A stretch of DNA of 44,779 nt, from NCBI GenBank assembly GCA_020721045.1, contig DYNN01000014.1, positions 1-44,779 on the forward strand, in the 5' to 3' direction. Shown piece by piece: positions 15,135-25,200 of this stretch (position 1 is the stretch's first letter; each line of letters starts with the position of its first letter). The notes beneath the pieces are model-generated. The model was not told the origin of the DNA, made no database searches, and saw only the letters and a list, made by a program, of their open reading frames with translations. The DNA comes from Thiomargarita sp. Lineage in GTDB: Bacteria > Pseudomonadota > Gammaproteobacteria > Beggiatoales > Beggiatoaceae. Position numbers and translations under genes: made by a program.

Positions 15135-17432
15135 ATGAAACCATTTCTAAAAGGCTTTCTGAGTGTAGTAGGCGCATTAGGACAATCTGCTACATCAATT
15201 GCGGCAGAATCTTCTACTGCACCGGCTAACAATGATTCATTTTTAACTAAATTAGGACAACCGAGTCCGCGTTCTTCGGTGCGAACTGGACAATCTGAGG
15301 TTAGGTTTTCTCAAAACGAATTAGACTATTTTTATTCAAAATTTGTTGTTGATGAAGGGGCTGGCGTAGCAAAAATCACGGTAGAACGTAGTTGTGGGGA
15401 TAAGGAACTACCTATTGCGTCCGTGTCATATAGAACTACATCAAGTTATTATTACGAATCAGCTACAGAAAAAGTAGACTATAGTCCAACATACGGTGGT
15501 ACTTTACGTTGGGAAATATTTGAATGTGGTCCTAAGACTTTTTCTGTCCCAATTATTGAAGATTCAGAATCAGAATTTAGTGAAACATTAGGATTAACGC
15601 TAAGTAATGCTCAAGGTATGACCATTGCGCCATCAGGTGGATATAGTAATCTCACTATCTTAGATAATGATGTAAATCCACAAGAAACTAGTTTAAGTTT
15701 TTCCTCAGAAAATTATACAGGCATAGAATCTTCTGGTATAGGTGCAATTTTAGTAAAACGAGAAGGATGTGCTCCCCATAGCCCAGCAATATCGGCAGAA
15801 CTGATTGTTAAACCAAATACTGCAGATACAACTGATTATTCAATATCTCCTACTTTTCCTTTAGATGAAAATGGAAATTATATTTTAAATTGGGGAGAAG
15901 TAAGATATCTATCTGATTGCAATAAAAGTTTCTATGTTTACTCCAAAAATGATGCTTTAATTGAAGGCACAGAAGATTTTGAAATGATTCTCAGTAATCC
16001 ATCAGAAGGTGCGATAATTGGACAAGGAAATGCTGTTCTGAACATTATTGATAATGATGGAAGTACAATTGGTTTTTCTCAATACAACTATCAACCAGAT
16101 GAGAATAAACAAGGCGTCATACTGACCATAGAGAGAAAAAACTGTGTTGAAGGGTATATTCCCAAGACTTCTTTGGAAAACCTTTCTTCTGGTTTTTCGT
16201 CTAGATTCTCTGGTCACTATACAAGTGATCCAGATCAATTAATTTGGCAAGAAAATGAATGCGGTTTTAAAAACATTGAAGTTAAACCAGTTATTGAAAT
16301 TAACCCAGTTTATATAGGTTATTATGGGAATAGTTTTATTACTATACCAAAAAATGTCACCCCTTTCCAAACAGATTTTAATATTAAGGATTCTACACAA
16401 TATAAAAATGATATAAAAGGTGATACAAGTGTCCATTTTGACCAATCATTTTACCCTTTATATGTGATAGAAAATAGCGAATTTGCAACAATTGGCGTTG
16501 AACGTGATGGATGTGATGATGATACTAATATATCCAAAATTTCAATAGATTATCGCACTCGTTATGTTTATTGGTATAATTCTGATTACTATCCAGCTTT
16601 TTCTGATTCTAGTTCTGGTACTCAAGATTACATAGATACTTCCGGTACTCTCACATGGCAGGAAAACGAATGCGGGACTAAAAATTTTACTGTTTCTATT
16701 CTTGACGATTCTGCACCTGAAAATACTGAAATAGTAGACATTAGTTTTGGTGGTCATTATTATGACAGTGAAGTTTTATTTATCATTGATGATGATGTTC
16801 CTACAAATAATACCTTAGCACATCACGATGTTTTCAAAGAATTTCTTTATCTAAATGATAACTATACTTTATATCCAATGGATTTAACAGCACCACTGAC
16901 ATCAGTTTCTTCTAACCCAAATATTGTGACAGTAGATGATATTATCACTGCAAGGGCTATCAACGTGGGTCAAGCCACTGTCACAACAACCGACGTCATG
17001 GGTAATTCCGTTAAAAGAATTATCACTGTTCTGCCTGAAGAATTCGCTGCTTTGACATTTTATAGCTCTGATGAAGTCAAAGTCGGTGAGGCACTTGAGG
17101 TTAGAGTAACTGCCAGCTACAAAAATCCTGATCCTGAACAATTGCTAGATTTATGGGTATTTATAGAGTCTCCTAATCTTGATCGAAGACTTTATGTTAC
17201 TTCTTCTGATTATCTCAGTAGTTTGTTTAGTTATGATCCACAACCTGTCAGGATAAATTTAGAAAAAATGAACAATACTTATCCAGTATTTCGTTTTGGG
17301 GTGACATCCGCTATGGCAGGAAAATATACACTGTATGCAATGCTTGCTAAGCAGGGAGAAAATCCTTTAGTAAATACTCAAGCACAAATGTCAAATTTAG
17401 CACGTGCTACTGTAACTTTACTTAAAGAATAA
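15135..17432 (+). CDS. Exported Calx-beta domain protein, paralogue 1
   Basis: This 765-residue protein has a signal-like N-terminus (MKPFLKGFLSVVGALGQ, about 1-23), a linker, and then four Calx-beta-like domains, each ending in a DND/DDD calcium-type motif (ILDNDV, NIIDNDG, FIIDDDV; the third is degenerate). Every domain carries one cysteine after its VxR strand and one before the KxFxV strand (RSC/FECG, REGC/LSDC, RKNC/NECG, RDGC/NECG). These eight are the only cysteines, suggesting four disulfides made outside the cytoplasm. A BIG2-like domain (SVSSNPNIVTVDD...GQATVTTTDVMG) and a conserved C-terminal domain with GVTSAMAGKYTLYAMLAKQG follow. No LPXTG or PEP-CTERM anchor is seen. It is probably a calcium-binding surface or secreted protein and a candidate glycosylation target of the gene upstream. 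Confidence 0.75.
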   Translation: MKPFLKGFLSVVGALGQSATSIAAESSTAPANNDSFLTKLGQPSPRSSVRTGQSEVRFSQNELDYFYSKFVVDEGAGVAKITVERSCGDKELPIASVSYRTTSSYYYESATEKVDYSPTYGGTLRWEIFECGPKTFSVPIIEDSESEFSETLGLTLSNAQGMTIAPSGGYSNLTILDNDVNPQETSLSFSSENYTGIESSGIGAILVKREGCAPHSPAISAELIVKPNTADTTDYSISPTFPLDENGNYILNWGEVRYLSDCNKSFYVYSKNDALIEGTEDFEMILSNPSEGAIIGQGNAVLNIIDNDGSTIGFSQYNYQPDENKQGVILTIERKNCVEGYIPKTSLENLSSGFSSRFSGHYTSDPDQLIWQENECGFKNIEVKPVIEINPVYIGYYGNSFITIPKNVTPFQTDFNIKDSTQYKNDIKGDTSVHFDQSFYPLYVIENSEFATIGVERDGCDDDTNISKISIDYRTRYVYWYNSDYYPAFSDSSSGTQDYIDTSGTLTWQENECGTKNFTVSILDDSAPENTEIVDISFGGHYYDSEVLFIIDDDVPTNNTLAHHDVFKEFLYLNDNYTLYPMDLTAPLTSVSSNPNIVTVDDIITARAINVGQATVTTTDVMGNSVKRIITVLPEEFAALTFYSSDEVKVGEALEVRVTASYKNPDPEQLLDLWVFIESPNLDRRLYVTSSDYLSSLFSYDPQPVRINLEKMNNTYPVFRFGVTSAMAGKYTLYAMLAKQGENPLVNTQAQMSNLARATVTLLKE
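15843..16114 (+). repeat. 272-bp perfectly identical block shared by the two Calx-beta genes (copy 1)
   Basis: The block is identical base for base to 18153-18424, while flanking coding sequence differs at many positions, including synonymous ones. It covers most of Calx-beta domain 2 and the start of domain 3. Perfect identity inside otherwise diverged paralogues points to recent gene conversion. Confidence 0.9.
17113..17432 (+). repeat. 320-bp near-identical 3' block of the Calx-beta genes (copy 1)
   Basis: It matches 19420-19739 with a single difference (A at 17384, G at 19691) through to the stop codon. It encodes the conserved C-terminal domain. Upstream of it the two genes again diverge. 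Confidence 0.9.
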
Positions 17433-17455
17433 TTTTGGTTCAATCAATAGTGATT

Positions 17456-17461
17456 AAGGAG
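17456..17461 (+). promoter_or_regulatory. Ribosome binding site fixing the start of Calx-beta gene 2
   Basis: AAGGAG lies 7 bp before ATG 17469. The GTG at 17466 would be only 4 bp away. Spacing and the protein N-terminus (MKPFLKGF) are the same as in paralogue 1. Confidence 0.75.
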
Positions 17462-17468
17462 TGTTGTG

Positions 17469-19739
17469 ATGAAACCGTTTTTAAAAGGCTTTCTGAGTGT
17501 AGTGGGCGCGTTAGGACAACCTTCTACAACAACCGCAGTAGAACCTCCTACTGTACCCACAAATAATGATTCATTTTTAACCAAATTAGGACAACCCAGT
17601 CCGCGTTCTTCTGTGAGATCGGGACAATCGGAGGTGAGGTTTGTCCAATCATACTTTGTTGTTGATGAAGGGGCTGGCGTAGCAAAAATCACGGTAGAAC
17701 GTAGTTGTGGGGAAAGAGAATTGCCTGTGGCATTCGTATCATATGAGTCGCATGAAACGAATTATTCAGGAAGTGCCGCAAAAAATATAGATTATCACCA
17801 TGTATTTAGTACTTTGCGTTGGGAAGTGTTTGAATGCGGTCCTAAGACTTTTTCTATCCCAATCGTTGATGATTCAGAATCAGAATTTAGTGAAACATTA
17901 AGATTAACCTTAAGTAATGCTCAAGGTATGACACTTAGTAGTTATCTGAACAATAGTCAATTATTAATTATTTCTGATAACGATGTAAGTGAAAAACAAA
18001 CTACCTTAAGTTTTGATAATACGAGTTACACAGTGCAAGAAGGTGGGGAAACCGTAGTATCAATAAGACGTAAAGAGTGTGAACCTCATGCGCCTGCTAT
18101 ATCTGCCACTCTTGCTATTGAACCAAATACTGCTGATACAACTGATTATTCTATATCTCCTACTTTTCCTTTAGATGAAAATGGAAATTATATTTTAAAT
18201 TGGGGAGAAGTAAGATATCTATCTGATTGCAATAAAAGTTTCTATGTTTACTCCAAAAATGATGCTTTAATTGAAGGCACAGAAGATTTTGAAATGATTC
18301 TCAGTAATCCATCAGAAGGTGCGATAATTGGACAAGGAAATGCTGTTCTGAACATTATTGATAATGATGGAAGTACAATTGGTTTTTCTCAATACAACTA
18401 TCAACCAGATGAGAATAAACAAGGTGTCATGTTGACTGTAGAGAGGAAAAATTGTATTGAAGGATATATTCCCAAGATTACTTTGGAAAATCTTTCTTCT
18501 AAATTTTCTTCTGTATACTCTGGTCACCACCCTACAACAAGCACCCCAGATCAGTTAATTTGGCAAAAAAATGAATGTGGTTCTAAAAACATTGAAGTTA
18601 AATCAGATAATTATGCGCCTAATTATAGTTATACTATTTTTGCTCCTAGTGCTCCCTCTTTTTTTGCAAATTTTGAGGTTGAAATAAATTCCTGTGACAA
18701 TACGCATTTTTATCTTCACCCTAGCTATGTTATAGAAAGTAGTGAAATTGCTACTGTTGATGTTGAACGCTATGGATGTGATAACAATACCAATGTAGCT
18801 GAAGTTTTAGTGCGTTATCGCACCTTTCAGACAGATGATTATTATTATGATTCTGCTTCTGTTACTTCTTCCTACTCTGGTACTCAAGACTACACAGATA
18901 CTTCTGGTTTTCTTACATGGCAAGAAAACGAATGTGGTACTAAAAGTTTTACTGTTTCTATTATTGATAATTCTAAGCCTGAATATACTGAAAAAATTGG
19001 GCTCGATTTATATTGTAATTCGAGCTACGCTTATTATTTTGACCAAAGTGATTATGTCCAAAGGGATTATTTGTTCATCATTGACGATGATGTTGCAGCG
19101 GAAAATACGTCTCCCATTTATCAAAAATCTTTGAAGATAACGCTTTATGAAAATACGTTCCATACTCTAGAATTAGGACGGTATTTTAAAGCACCGCTGA
19201 CATCAATTTCTTCTGATCCAAATATTGTTACTGTAGACAATGTAGGCAATGTAAAAGCTATCAATACTGGTCAAGCCACTGTCACAACAACTGATGTTAT
19301 GGGTAATTCCGTTAAAAGAATTACCACTGTTCTGCCTGAAGAATTCTCTACTTTGACATTTAATAGCCCTGATAAAGTCAAAGTCGGTGACGCACTTGAG
19401 GTTGAGGTTAAAGTGACTACCAGCTACAAAAATCCTGATCCTGAACAATTGCTAGATTTATGGGTATTTATAGAGTCTCCTAATCTTGATCGAAGACTTT
19501 ATGTTACTTCTTCTGATTATCTCAGTAGTTTGTTTAGTTATGATCCACAACCTGTCAGGATAAATTTAGAAAAAATGAACAATACTTATCCAGTATTTCG
19601 TTTTGGGGTGACATCCGCTATGGCAGGAAAATATACACTGTATGCAATGCTTGCTAAGCAGGGAGAAAATCCTTTAGTAAATACTCAAGCGCAAATGTCA
19701 AATTTAGCACGTGCTACTGTAACTTTACTTAAAGAATAA
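17469..19739 (+). CDS. Exported Calx-beta domain protein, paralogue 2
   Basis: The 756 residues have the same architecture as the gene before it: signal-like N-terminus, four Calx-beta-like domains with a cysteine pair in each, a BIG2-like domain and the conserved C-terminal domain ending RATVTLLKE. It has two further cysteines (VEINSCDNTHF and LDLYCNSSY), giving ten, perhaps a fifth pair. Domain 1 and the region between domains 3 and 4 differ most from paralogue 1; the domain 2 block and the last 320 bp are nearly identical. The gap between the two genes is 36 bp with no terminator, so they form one operon with the glycosyltransferase. Its stop lies 12 bp from the stop of the convergent gspF-like gene. 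Confidence 0.75.
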   Translation: MKPFLKGFLSVVGALGQPSTTTAVEPPTVPTNNDSFLTKLGQPSPRSSVRSGQSEVRFVQSYFVVDEGAGVAKITVERSCGERELPVAFVSYESHETNYSGSAAKNIDYHHVFSTLRWEVFECGPKTFSIPIVDDSESEFSETLRLTLSNAQGMTLSSYLNNSQLLIISDNDVSEKQTTLSFDNTSYTVQEGGETVVSIRRKECEPHAPAISATLAIEPNTADTTDYSISPTFPLDENGNYILNWGEVRYLSDCNKSFYVYSKNDALIEGTEDFEMILSNPSEGAIIGQGNAVLNIIDNDGSTIGFSQYNYQPDENKQGVMLTVERKNCIEGYIPKITLENLSSKFSSVYSGHHPTTSTPDQLIWQKNECGSKNIEVKSDNYAPNYSYTIFAPSAPSFFANFEVEINSCDNTHFYLHPSYVIESSEIATVDVERYGCDNNTNVAEVLVRYRTFQTDDYYYDSASVTSSYSGTQDYTDTSGFLTWQENECGTKSFTVSIIDNSKPEYTEKIGLDLYCNSSYAYYFDQSDYVQRDYLFIIDDDVAAENTSPIYQKSLKITLYENTFHTLELGRYFKAPLTSISSDPNIVTVDNVGNVKAINTGQATVTTTDVMGNSVKRITTVLPEEFSTLTFNSPDKVKVGDALEVEVKVTTSYKNPDPEQLLDLWVFIESPNLDRRLYVTSSDYLSSLFSYDPQPVRINLEKMNNTYPVFRFGVTSAMAGKYTLYAMLAKQGENPLVNTQAQMSNLARATVTLLKE
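18153..18424 (+). repeat. 272-bp identical block of the Calx-beta genes (copy 2)
   Basis: It is identical to 15843-16114; the offset is 2310 bp. Confidence 0.9.
19420..19739 (+). repeat. 320-bp near-identical 3' block of the Calx-beta genes (copy 2)
   Basis: There is one mismatch to 17113-17432. The offset is 2307 bp, three less than for the other block, reflecting codon insertions and deletions in the diverged part between them. Confidence 0.9.
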
Positions 19740-19751
19740 CGTAGTTGGTAT

Positions 19752-20951
19752 TTAAAATTTGATTTGGTTGATGCTGGTAATTGCTAAAATAACACCCGTG
19801 ATAATAATGCCAATAATGCCACCAATGACTAAAATGGCTATTGGTTCAATGAGTAACAAGAAACGTTTCATGCGCACTCTGCCGCTCTCTTCTAATAATT
19901 TTGCTAATGAGCGCAACATTCGAGGTAATTCACCGGCTTTTTCACCGGCACGAATTAAATTATGTCCGGTTGCTGTGAGTGCGTCATTATCTTGTAGTGC
20001 TTGTGATAAGTGGGCGCCCGCACGTACTGATTTGCTGACTTGAATTAATTTTGCGTTTAAACTGGGAACTTTAATCCCTTGATTTGATAACTCCAATGCT
20101 TTTAATAATGAAACGCGATTTTCTAATAAAGTGCCCATCATCGCTGCCCAACGTGCCGTTTCCGATTCCAACAACCAAATGCCCAATAAAGGAAAATTTA
20201 TCAATATATCTATTAGTTTAGCGCGTAAACGCGGTTGTTTCAATAAATAAGCCACACTTGTGACAACCGCAATAGTTGCTGCAATAATTAAATCAAAATG
20301 TGTGTTTAAAAACATGCCTGTGTTGAGCACCGCTTGCGCTAACCAAGGAATATCATCGTTGCGATTGTGTAACATGCTGGAAAAACGTGGCACTACAATG
20401 GTGAAAATCAATAAAACTGCTGCAATGCCAGATACAATTAAAATAATTGGATAAATCATCGCATTACGCATTTCACTACTTATTTGGGCATCGTATTCCA
20501 TTTGAGTAACCCCATCACGCAATGCAGTGGCGACTTTTCCTGTTAATTCACCGGCTTCGACCAACTGTAAAATGTACCAAGGTAGTTTTAATGGACTTTG
20601 ACGTAATGCGTTAGAAAAAGTTTGTCCTTGTCGTAATTGGGTCGCCATGATTGAAAAAGTCAGGGCAATAGTCGGATGATGTGAAGAAGTCGAGAGGGAA
20701 TCAACCGCTTCAATCAGTGTAACGCCCGATTCTAGTAAGGTAGCGAGTTCGTGCAAAACAATAAGTATATCACGTTGTTTTAATTTGGTAACTTTGCGTT
20801 CTGTTGATTGTTCTGTTGAAATCACTACTAAAGAAAGTGCAGTTAATCCGCGTTTTTGCAATTGACGAATCGCTTCTCTTTCGGCATCAGCTGCTAAAAT
20901 ACCGCTAACTTCTTGTCCTTGTGCATCAAGTGCTTGATATTTATAACGCAT
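19752..20951 (-). CDS. gspF: Type II secretion / type IV pilus inner-membrane platform protein (GspF/PilC family)
   Basis: The 399 residues are of full length for the family. They begin MRYKYQALDAQGQEVSG, followed by two T2SSF domains (about 70-190 and 270-392) with ELATLLESGVTLIEAVDSL and the paired MMGTLLENRVSLLKALELS, the conserved AGELTG and AGEKAGELP turns, and three membrane segments. GspF anchors the secretion ATPase and the assembly platform in the inner membrane. No gspE, gspD, gspG or pil genes adjoin it. Its partner is the TPR protein upstream, one base away. The start of the protein favours GspF over PilC, but the split is not certain. Confidence 0.88.
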   Translation of the reverse strand: MRYKYQALDAQGQEVSGILAADAEREAIRQLQKRGLTALSLVVISTEQSTERKVTKLKQRDILIVLHELATLLESGVTLIEAVDSLSTSSHHPTIALTFSIMATQLRQGQTFSNALRQSPLKLPWYILQLVEAGELTGKVATALRDGVTQMEYDAQISSEMRNAMIYPIILIVSGIAAVLLIFTIVVPRFSSMLHNRNDDIPWLAQAVLNTGMFLNTHFDLIIAATIAVVTSVAYLLKQPRLRAKLIDILINFPLLGIWLLESETARWAAMMGTLLENRVSLLKALELSNQGIKVPSLNAKLIQVSKSVRAGAHLSQALQDNDALTATGHNLIRAGEKAGELPRMLRSLAKLLEESGRVRMKRFLLLIEPIAILVIGGIIGIIITGVILAITSINQIKF

Positions 20952-20952
20952 A

Positions 20953-22032
20953 TTAGTTTTGACTAACCGAAACCTTTAGTTCTAACAATTTTTCATTATC
21001 CGCATCAATTTGTAATCCTTTTTCAATCATTTCTAAGGCTGATTCAGTTGAGCCTTTTTTTTGATTACGTAAAGCAAATGTATAATATTGTTCAACAATT
21101 TTATTTAACCCAGCTATTGCTGTTTGATTATCAGGAAAGAGTGCTAGAACTTCTTGATAAGTGAATAAAGCATTATCATCTTCTGGCGTAGTATATTTTT
21201 GCTGAATCATTTGTTTATCAGCCTTTTCCAATAGAGGCGTAACAATCTTTTTACCCAATTCTTGTGTTTTTGGGTCAGTTAGATTAATAATTTTCAATTG
21301 TTGGTAAGTTTCATATAAATTGTTACCCGCTGGTTCGGTGATATTATTTTGGCTTTGTTGTTCTTCAGCGCGATGATATAAGGTGTCTAATATAATAGTT
21401 AATAGTGTCTTTGCTCGTTCATTATGTGGTTCAATTTCTATCACTTTTTGATAAATCGCATAGGCATTTTTTTCTTCAGGATCAGTTAATCTACCGTCTT
21501 TCAAGTACGCATTGCCTTTATTAATGTACCAATCGATGACTTTATCTAAAATGATTTGTGCTTCTTCTGGTGCAATAGGTAGCAGTTCTTGATAAGTTTC
21601 ATAAGCATTATCTCCATCTGGTGAAGTTAAGCGCAATTTTTCCAATTGTGTTTCAGCACGTGCAACTAATTTTTTGGTCATTGCCTGACGTTGAGCATCA
21701 TCGTTATCCACCGTGGGCGTTGTTGTGGCTGGAATGATTGGAGAGTTATTATGAGCAACCGCGGCAATACTCAATTTAGGCGCGGGTAGAGGAGTGATTG
21801 GTGTATTTTCTACCATAGGCATTGCCGTTGAATTTTCGTTCATCATGGCAGTAATCTGTGGTGAAAAATACCAAGCAGTTGTTGCTATGAGTACTGAGAT
21901 GAATAATACGATAATTAATCCCTTTTTAAACGGTGTAAAGGGACTATCAAAGACTATTTTACCTTTAAGTTGGGGATCGTGTACCCAATTGATTTGTCTG
22001 CGATCAGGGTGTAAGTCAGATGATGTACGCAT
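20953..22032 (-). CDS. Membrane-anchored TPR-like repeat protein
   Basis: This 359-residue protein has a cytoplasmic N-terminus of about 35 residues, one membrane segment (36-57, KKGLIIVLFISVLIATTAWY) and a proline-rich linker (70-110). Four repeats about 48 residues apart follow, each with a P-x3-NAYxxYQxL core (prolines 138, 185, 234, 283), and a final helical repeat (SALEMIEKGLQIDADNEKLL). The repeat is a long TPR variant, suited to protein-protein contacts in the periplasm. One base separates its stop from the GspF-family start, so it probably works with that secretion or pilus part. No named Gsp or Pil component matches. Its promoter would share the 190-bp gap with the FecR-cadherin gene. 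Confidence 0.7.
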   Translation of the reverse strand: MRTSSDLHPDRRQINWVHDPQLKGKIVFDSPFTPFKKGLIIVLFISVLIATTAWYFSPQITAMMNENSTAMPMVENTPITPLPAPKLSIAAVAHNNSPIIPATTTPTVDNDDAQRQAMTKKLVARAETQLEKLRLTSPDGDNAYETYQELLPIAPEEAQIILDKVIDWYINKGNAYLKDGRLTDPEEKNAYAIYQKVIEIEPHNERAKTLLTIILDTLYHRAEEQQSQNNITEPAGNNLYETYQQLKIINLTDPKTQELGKKIVTPLLEKADKQMIQQKYTTPEDDNALFTYQEVLALFPDNQTAIAGLNKIVEQYYTFALRNQKKGSTESALEMIEKGLQIDADNEKLLELKVSVSQN

Positions 22033-22213
22033 GGCTTTTTATCCATTTCTCTGTGGAGATTGAAAAAAATTATTATAGCACGCATTTTATGTTTTTAAAG
22101 CGTTTGTAGCGGAAACAACAGGAGTATCATATACAGAGGTGGGAGAAATAAAGAGGATTCTTTTTTGCGTCCTGAAAGTGCTAAACTAAATGAGTAAGAA
22201 TCAGGTTATTTTT

Positions 22214-22218
22214 GGAGG
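22214..22218 (+). promoter_or_regulatory. Ribosome binding site of the FecR-cadherin gene
   Basis: GGAGG lies 8 bp before ATG 22227. The longer frame from TTG 22212 would place the start on the binding site itself, so 22227 is chosen. Confidence 0.8.
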
Positions 22219-22226
22219 TTATATTG

Positions 22227-25200
22227 ATGCTCACCATGCTCCCCAATACAACAGTTTTGCAACAGGCAAAATATACGCGTGTAGACAATGATTTACATAT
22301 CAGAACAGCACAAGAAACGATCGTAATTGAAGGTTATTTTAAGCAGCCAGTGCCTTTGATCACTGAAGAAGGTATGCAAATAACGGTAGCGGACGTTATG
22401 GCACAACTGAGTACTGCTACTGGTGAAATTATTGGATACGTTACGACTTTAGTGAATGGACCCGTCAGTGCAGAATCAGCTACGGGTGAAATTCGTGTCT
22501 TGCAAACTAATGACCCTATTTATTTGCATGATACCTTATTTACCGCGCCACAAAGCTACATTAAGATTACGTTAAATGACAATTCAATTTTTCAATTAGG
22601 ACCGCTTACAAAGGCACAATTAGATAAATATTCTTATGATCCGCAAACACCCGAACAAGGTGGACAGTTTGCGGGTAATATTTTCTTAGGTATTTTTAGA
22701 TTTATCAGTGGGCAAATTAGTAACGATAGTGGCGAACAACATACCACATTTAACACGCCCTCAGCGACCATAGGCATTCGTGGTAGTGAAATTGATGTGC
22801 GCATTGATGATGATGGGGCGACAACGATTTTACATTCCGCTGGTTTGATAGAAGTTTCAGCTCATTACAGCAATATTGAATTATCTATTTATGAATCTAA
22901 TACGTTGCTTTATATTCCAATCACGCCGATGTTACCCACGATTCAGATAGCATCGCCTGAGCAAATTGCACAAATGCGCGGACAGTTTACGCCTTTGGAT
23001 TTTCACGTACCACAAGAAATTTTACCTCATTCTGACGTTATGCCTGATATGTCATCTGTGGGAGCGCAAAATGAAGGAGGACGCGCTTATCCTGATCAAT
23101 TTGATGAGTCAAATGCTAAAACTCAATTGTGGCAACCCAGCGATTATCGTGATATGCATCATGAAGATTTTGGACAACAAATAGTGGCACAAATGGGTGA
23201 TTGGGAAAATAAGCCGCCACAGTTTGATAATCAAGCCAATATTTCACCAGAATTACCGCCATTTGAATTTTCCTTGCCCAGCGAATTCATTGTTTTTGAA
23301 GATAATTCTATTATTATAGAGACTCACCTACCGCAAAATTTATTATTTGATATAACGCAACCTACACACGGTTATGTTGTTAATAACTGGGATGGCAGTT
23401 TGACATATACGCCGCAATTTGGTTATTTTGGCAAAGATTTTTTTCAGTTGCAGTCAGTTGAAGAATTCGCTGCTTTGCAAATGATGACATCACAATTTGG
23501 TTATGCAAAAACGACGGATAATCATACACTTTCTATCTTAGCTGTCACCGAACAAGATGAAAATATCGCCTATACTATTACACAAAAAAGTGATAATAAT
23601 TATCAAGTTGAAGTGACTATTAAAGCGCAATTGATTGATTTTCCAGCATTAGGTCAAAATGCAGAATACACGCAACCTTTATATGGTCAGTTGCAAACAC
23701 AAGCAGATGGTCAATTGCGTTATTTGCCACCGGAAAATTTTCATGGAACTGATAGCTTTACTTATCGAGCTTCACCTGAGGCGCAATTTATCACCGTCAA
23801 ATTTCAAATTGAGCCCATGAATGATTCCCCAATGCCAAGTAATGATACTGATATTACGTTGGCAGAAGACACCGCACTTGCTCTGTTACCCAGTCAATTG
23901 CTGGCTAATGATAGTGATGCTGATGGCGATAGCTTATCAATTATCAGTGTAAATTCAATGTCTGAAATGACAGATAAATTCATTGATTTAACCCATGGTC
24001 AAGTCAGTTGGAATGAAGTTAAACAACAGATCGAATTCATGCCAACACTGAATTATTTTGGACAATCACAATTTACTTACACAGTGGTCGATCTTCACGG
24101 TGCACGCAGTACGGCAACGGTAACGATGAATATTACGCCAGTTAATGATGCGCCAATAACTCAAGATGACCAAATCACTATTGATCGCAGCGAACCCATT
24201 CAAATTACGGCTGACAAGCTGTTGGCTAATGATTCAGATGTGGAAAATGAAGTATTGCAGCTTATTCGAGTAGAAAATGCTCAAAATGGCTCTGTTGCAA
24301 TGGATAATCAAGGAACAATTATTTTCACGCCGGATGATAATTTTATTCAAGGTCGTTTTGATTACTTTGTCACTGATAACGTAATCGATCAAAAAACCGA
24401 ACAATTGACCGAAACACGTGGCACGGTGCAAATTAATACGCCTTTTTCTAATGGATTAATTCAGGCACAAGACGATAGTATCGTAGTGAAAAGCAGCCCT
24501 TTTACCATGACTGCTGATCAATTATTGGCAAATGACAAGGGTGATCGTTTGCAAATTGTGAGCGTTAACAACGGGATAAACGGAGAAGTGATTTTACAAG
24601 ATGATGGTAATATTTTGTTTGTACCTAATTCATTATTTACTGAACAAGGCGGAGAATTTCACTATACAATTAGCAATAATACCAGCAATCTTAGCGATGC
24701 TCATGTCACTCTGACTGCCATGTTACCTACAGTGACAGCATTGGGCGATACGATTTCTATTGGTAGTGAAAAAAGCGTTACGGTGGCAGCGAATACCTTG
24801 ATTAGTAACGATTTTAGCGAGCATGGAGCACCATTGACTATTACCGCTGTTACTCAGGGACAAAATGGTACCGTTGTCTTAGAAGGCGATCATATTACTT
24901 TCATTCGCAATGAACATTTTATTGAATTAGGCGATTTTTTCTACACAGTGAGTGATGGCAATAGCACTAATACAGCACAAGTTATTGTTACTGGTGTAGA
25001 AATATCTTATCAAACGCCAGTGATTCATGACGATGTGATTACAATTTTTAGTAACGCACCACAAACAATCGCAATCGACCAATTATTAAATAATGACGAA
25101 AATGCCAATAAATTAACACTGACAACGGTACAAGACGCTTATCAAGGTAACGTAGTGATTAATGGCGATTCTATTGTATTTACGCCATCAACTCAACTAA

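Noticed and set aside
16002-16757. Minus-strand open frames within the Calx-beta genes
   Set aside because: They are antisense shadows of coding sequence and recur in both paralogues only because the sense strand is duplicated.
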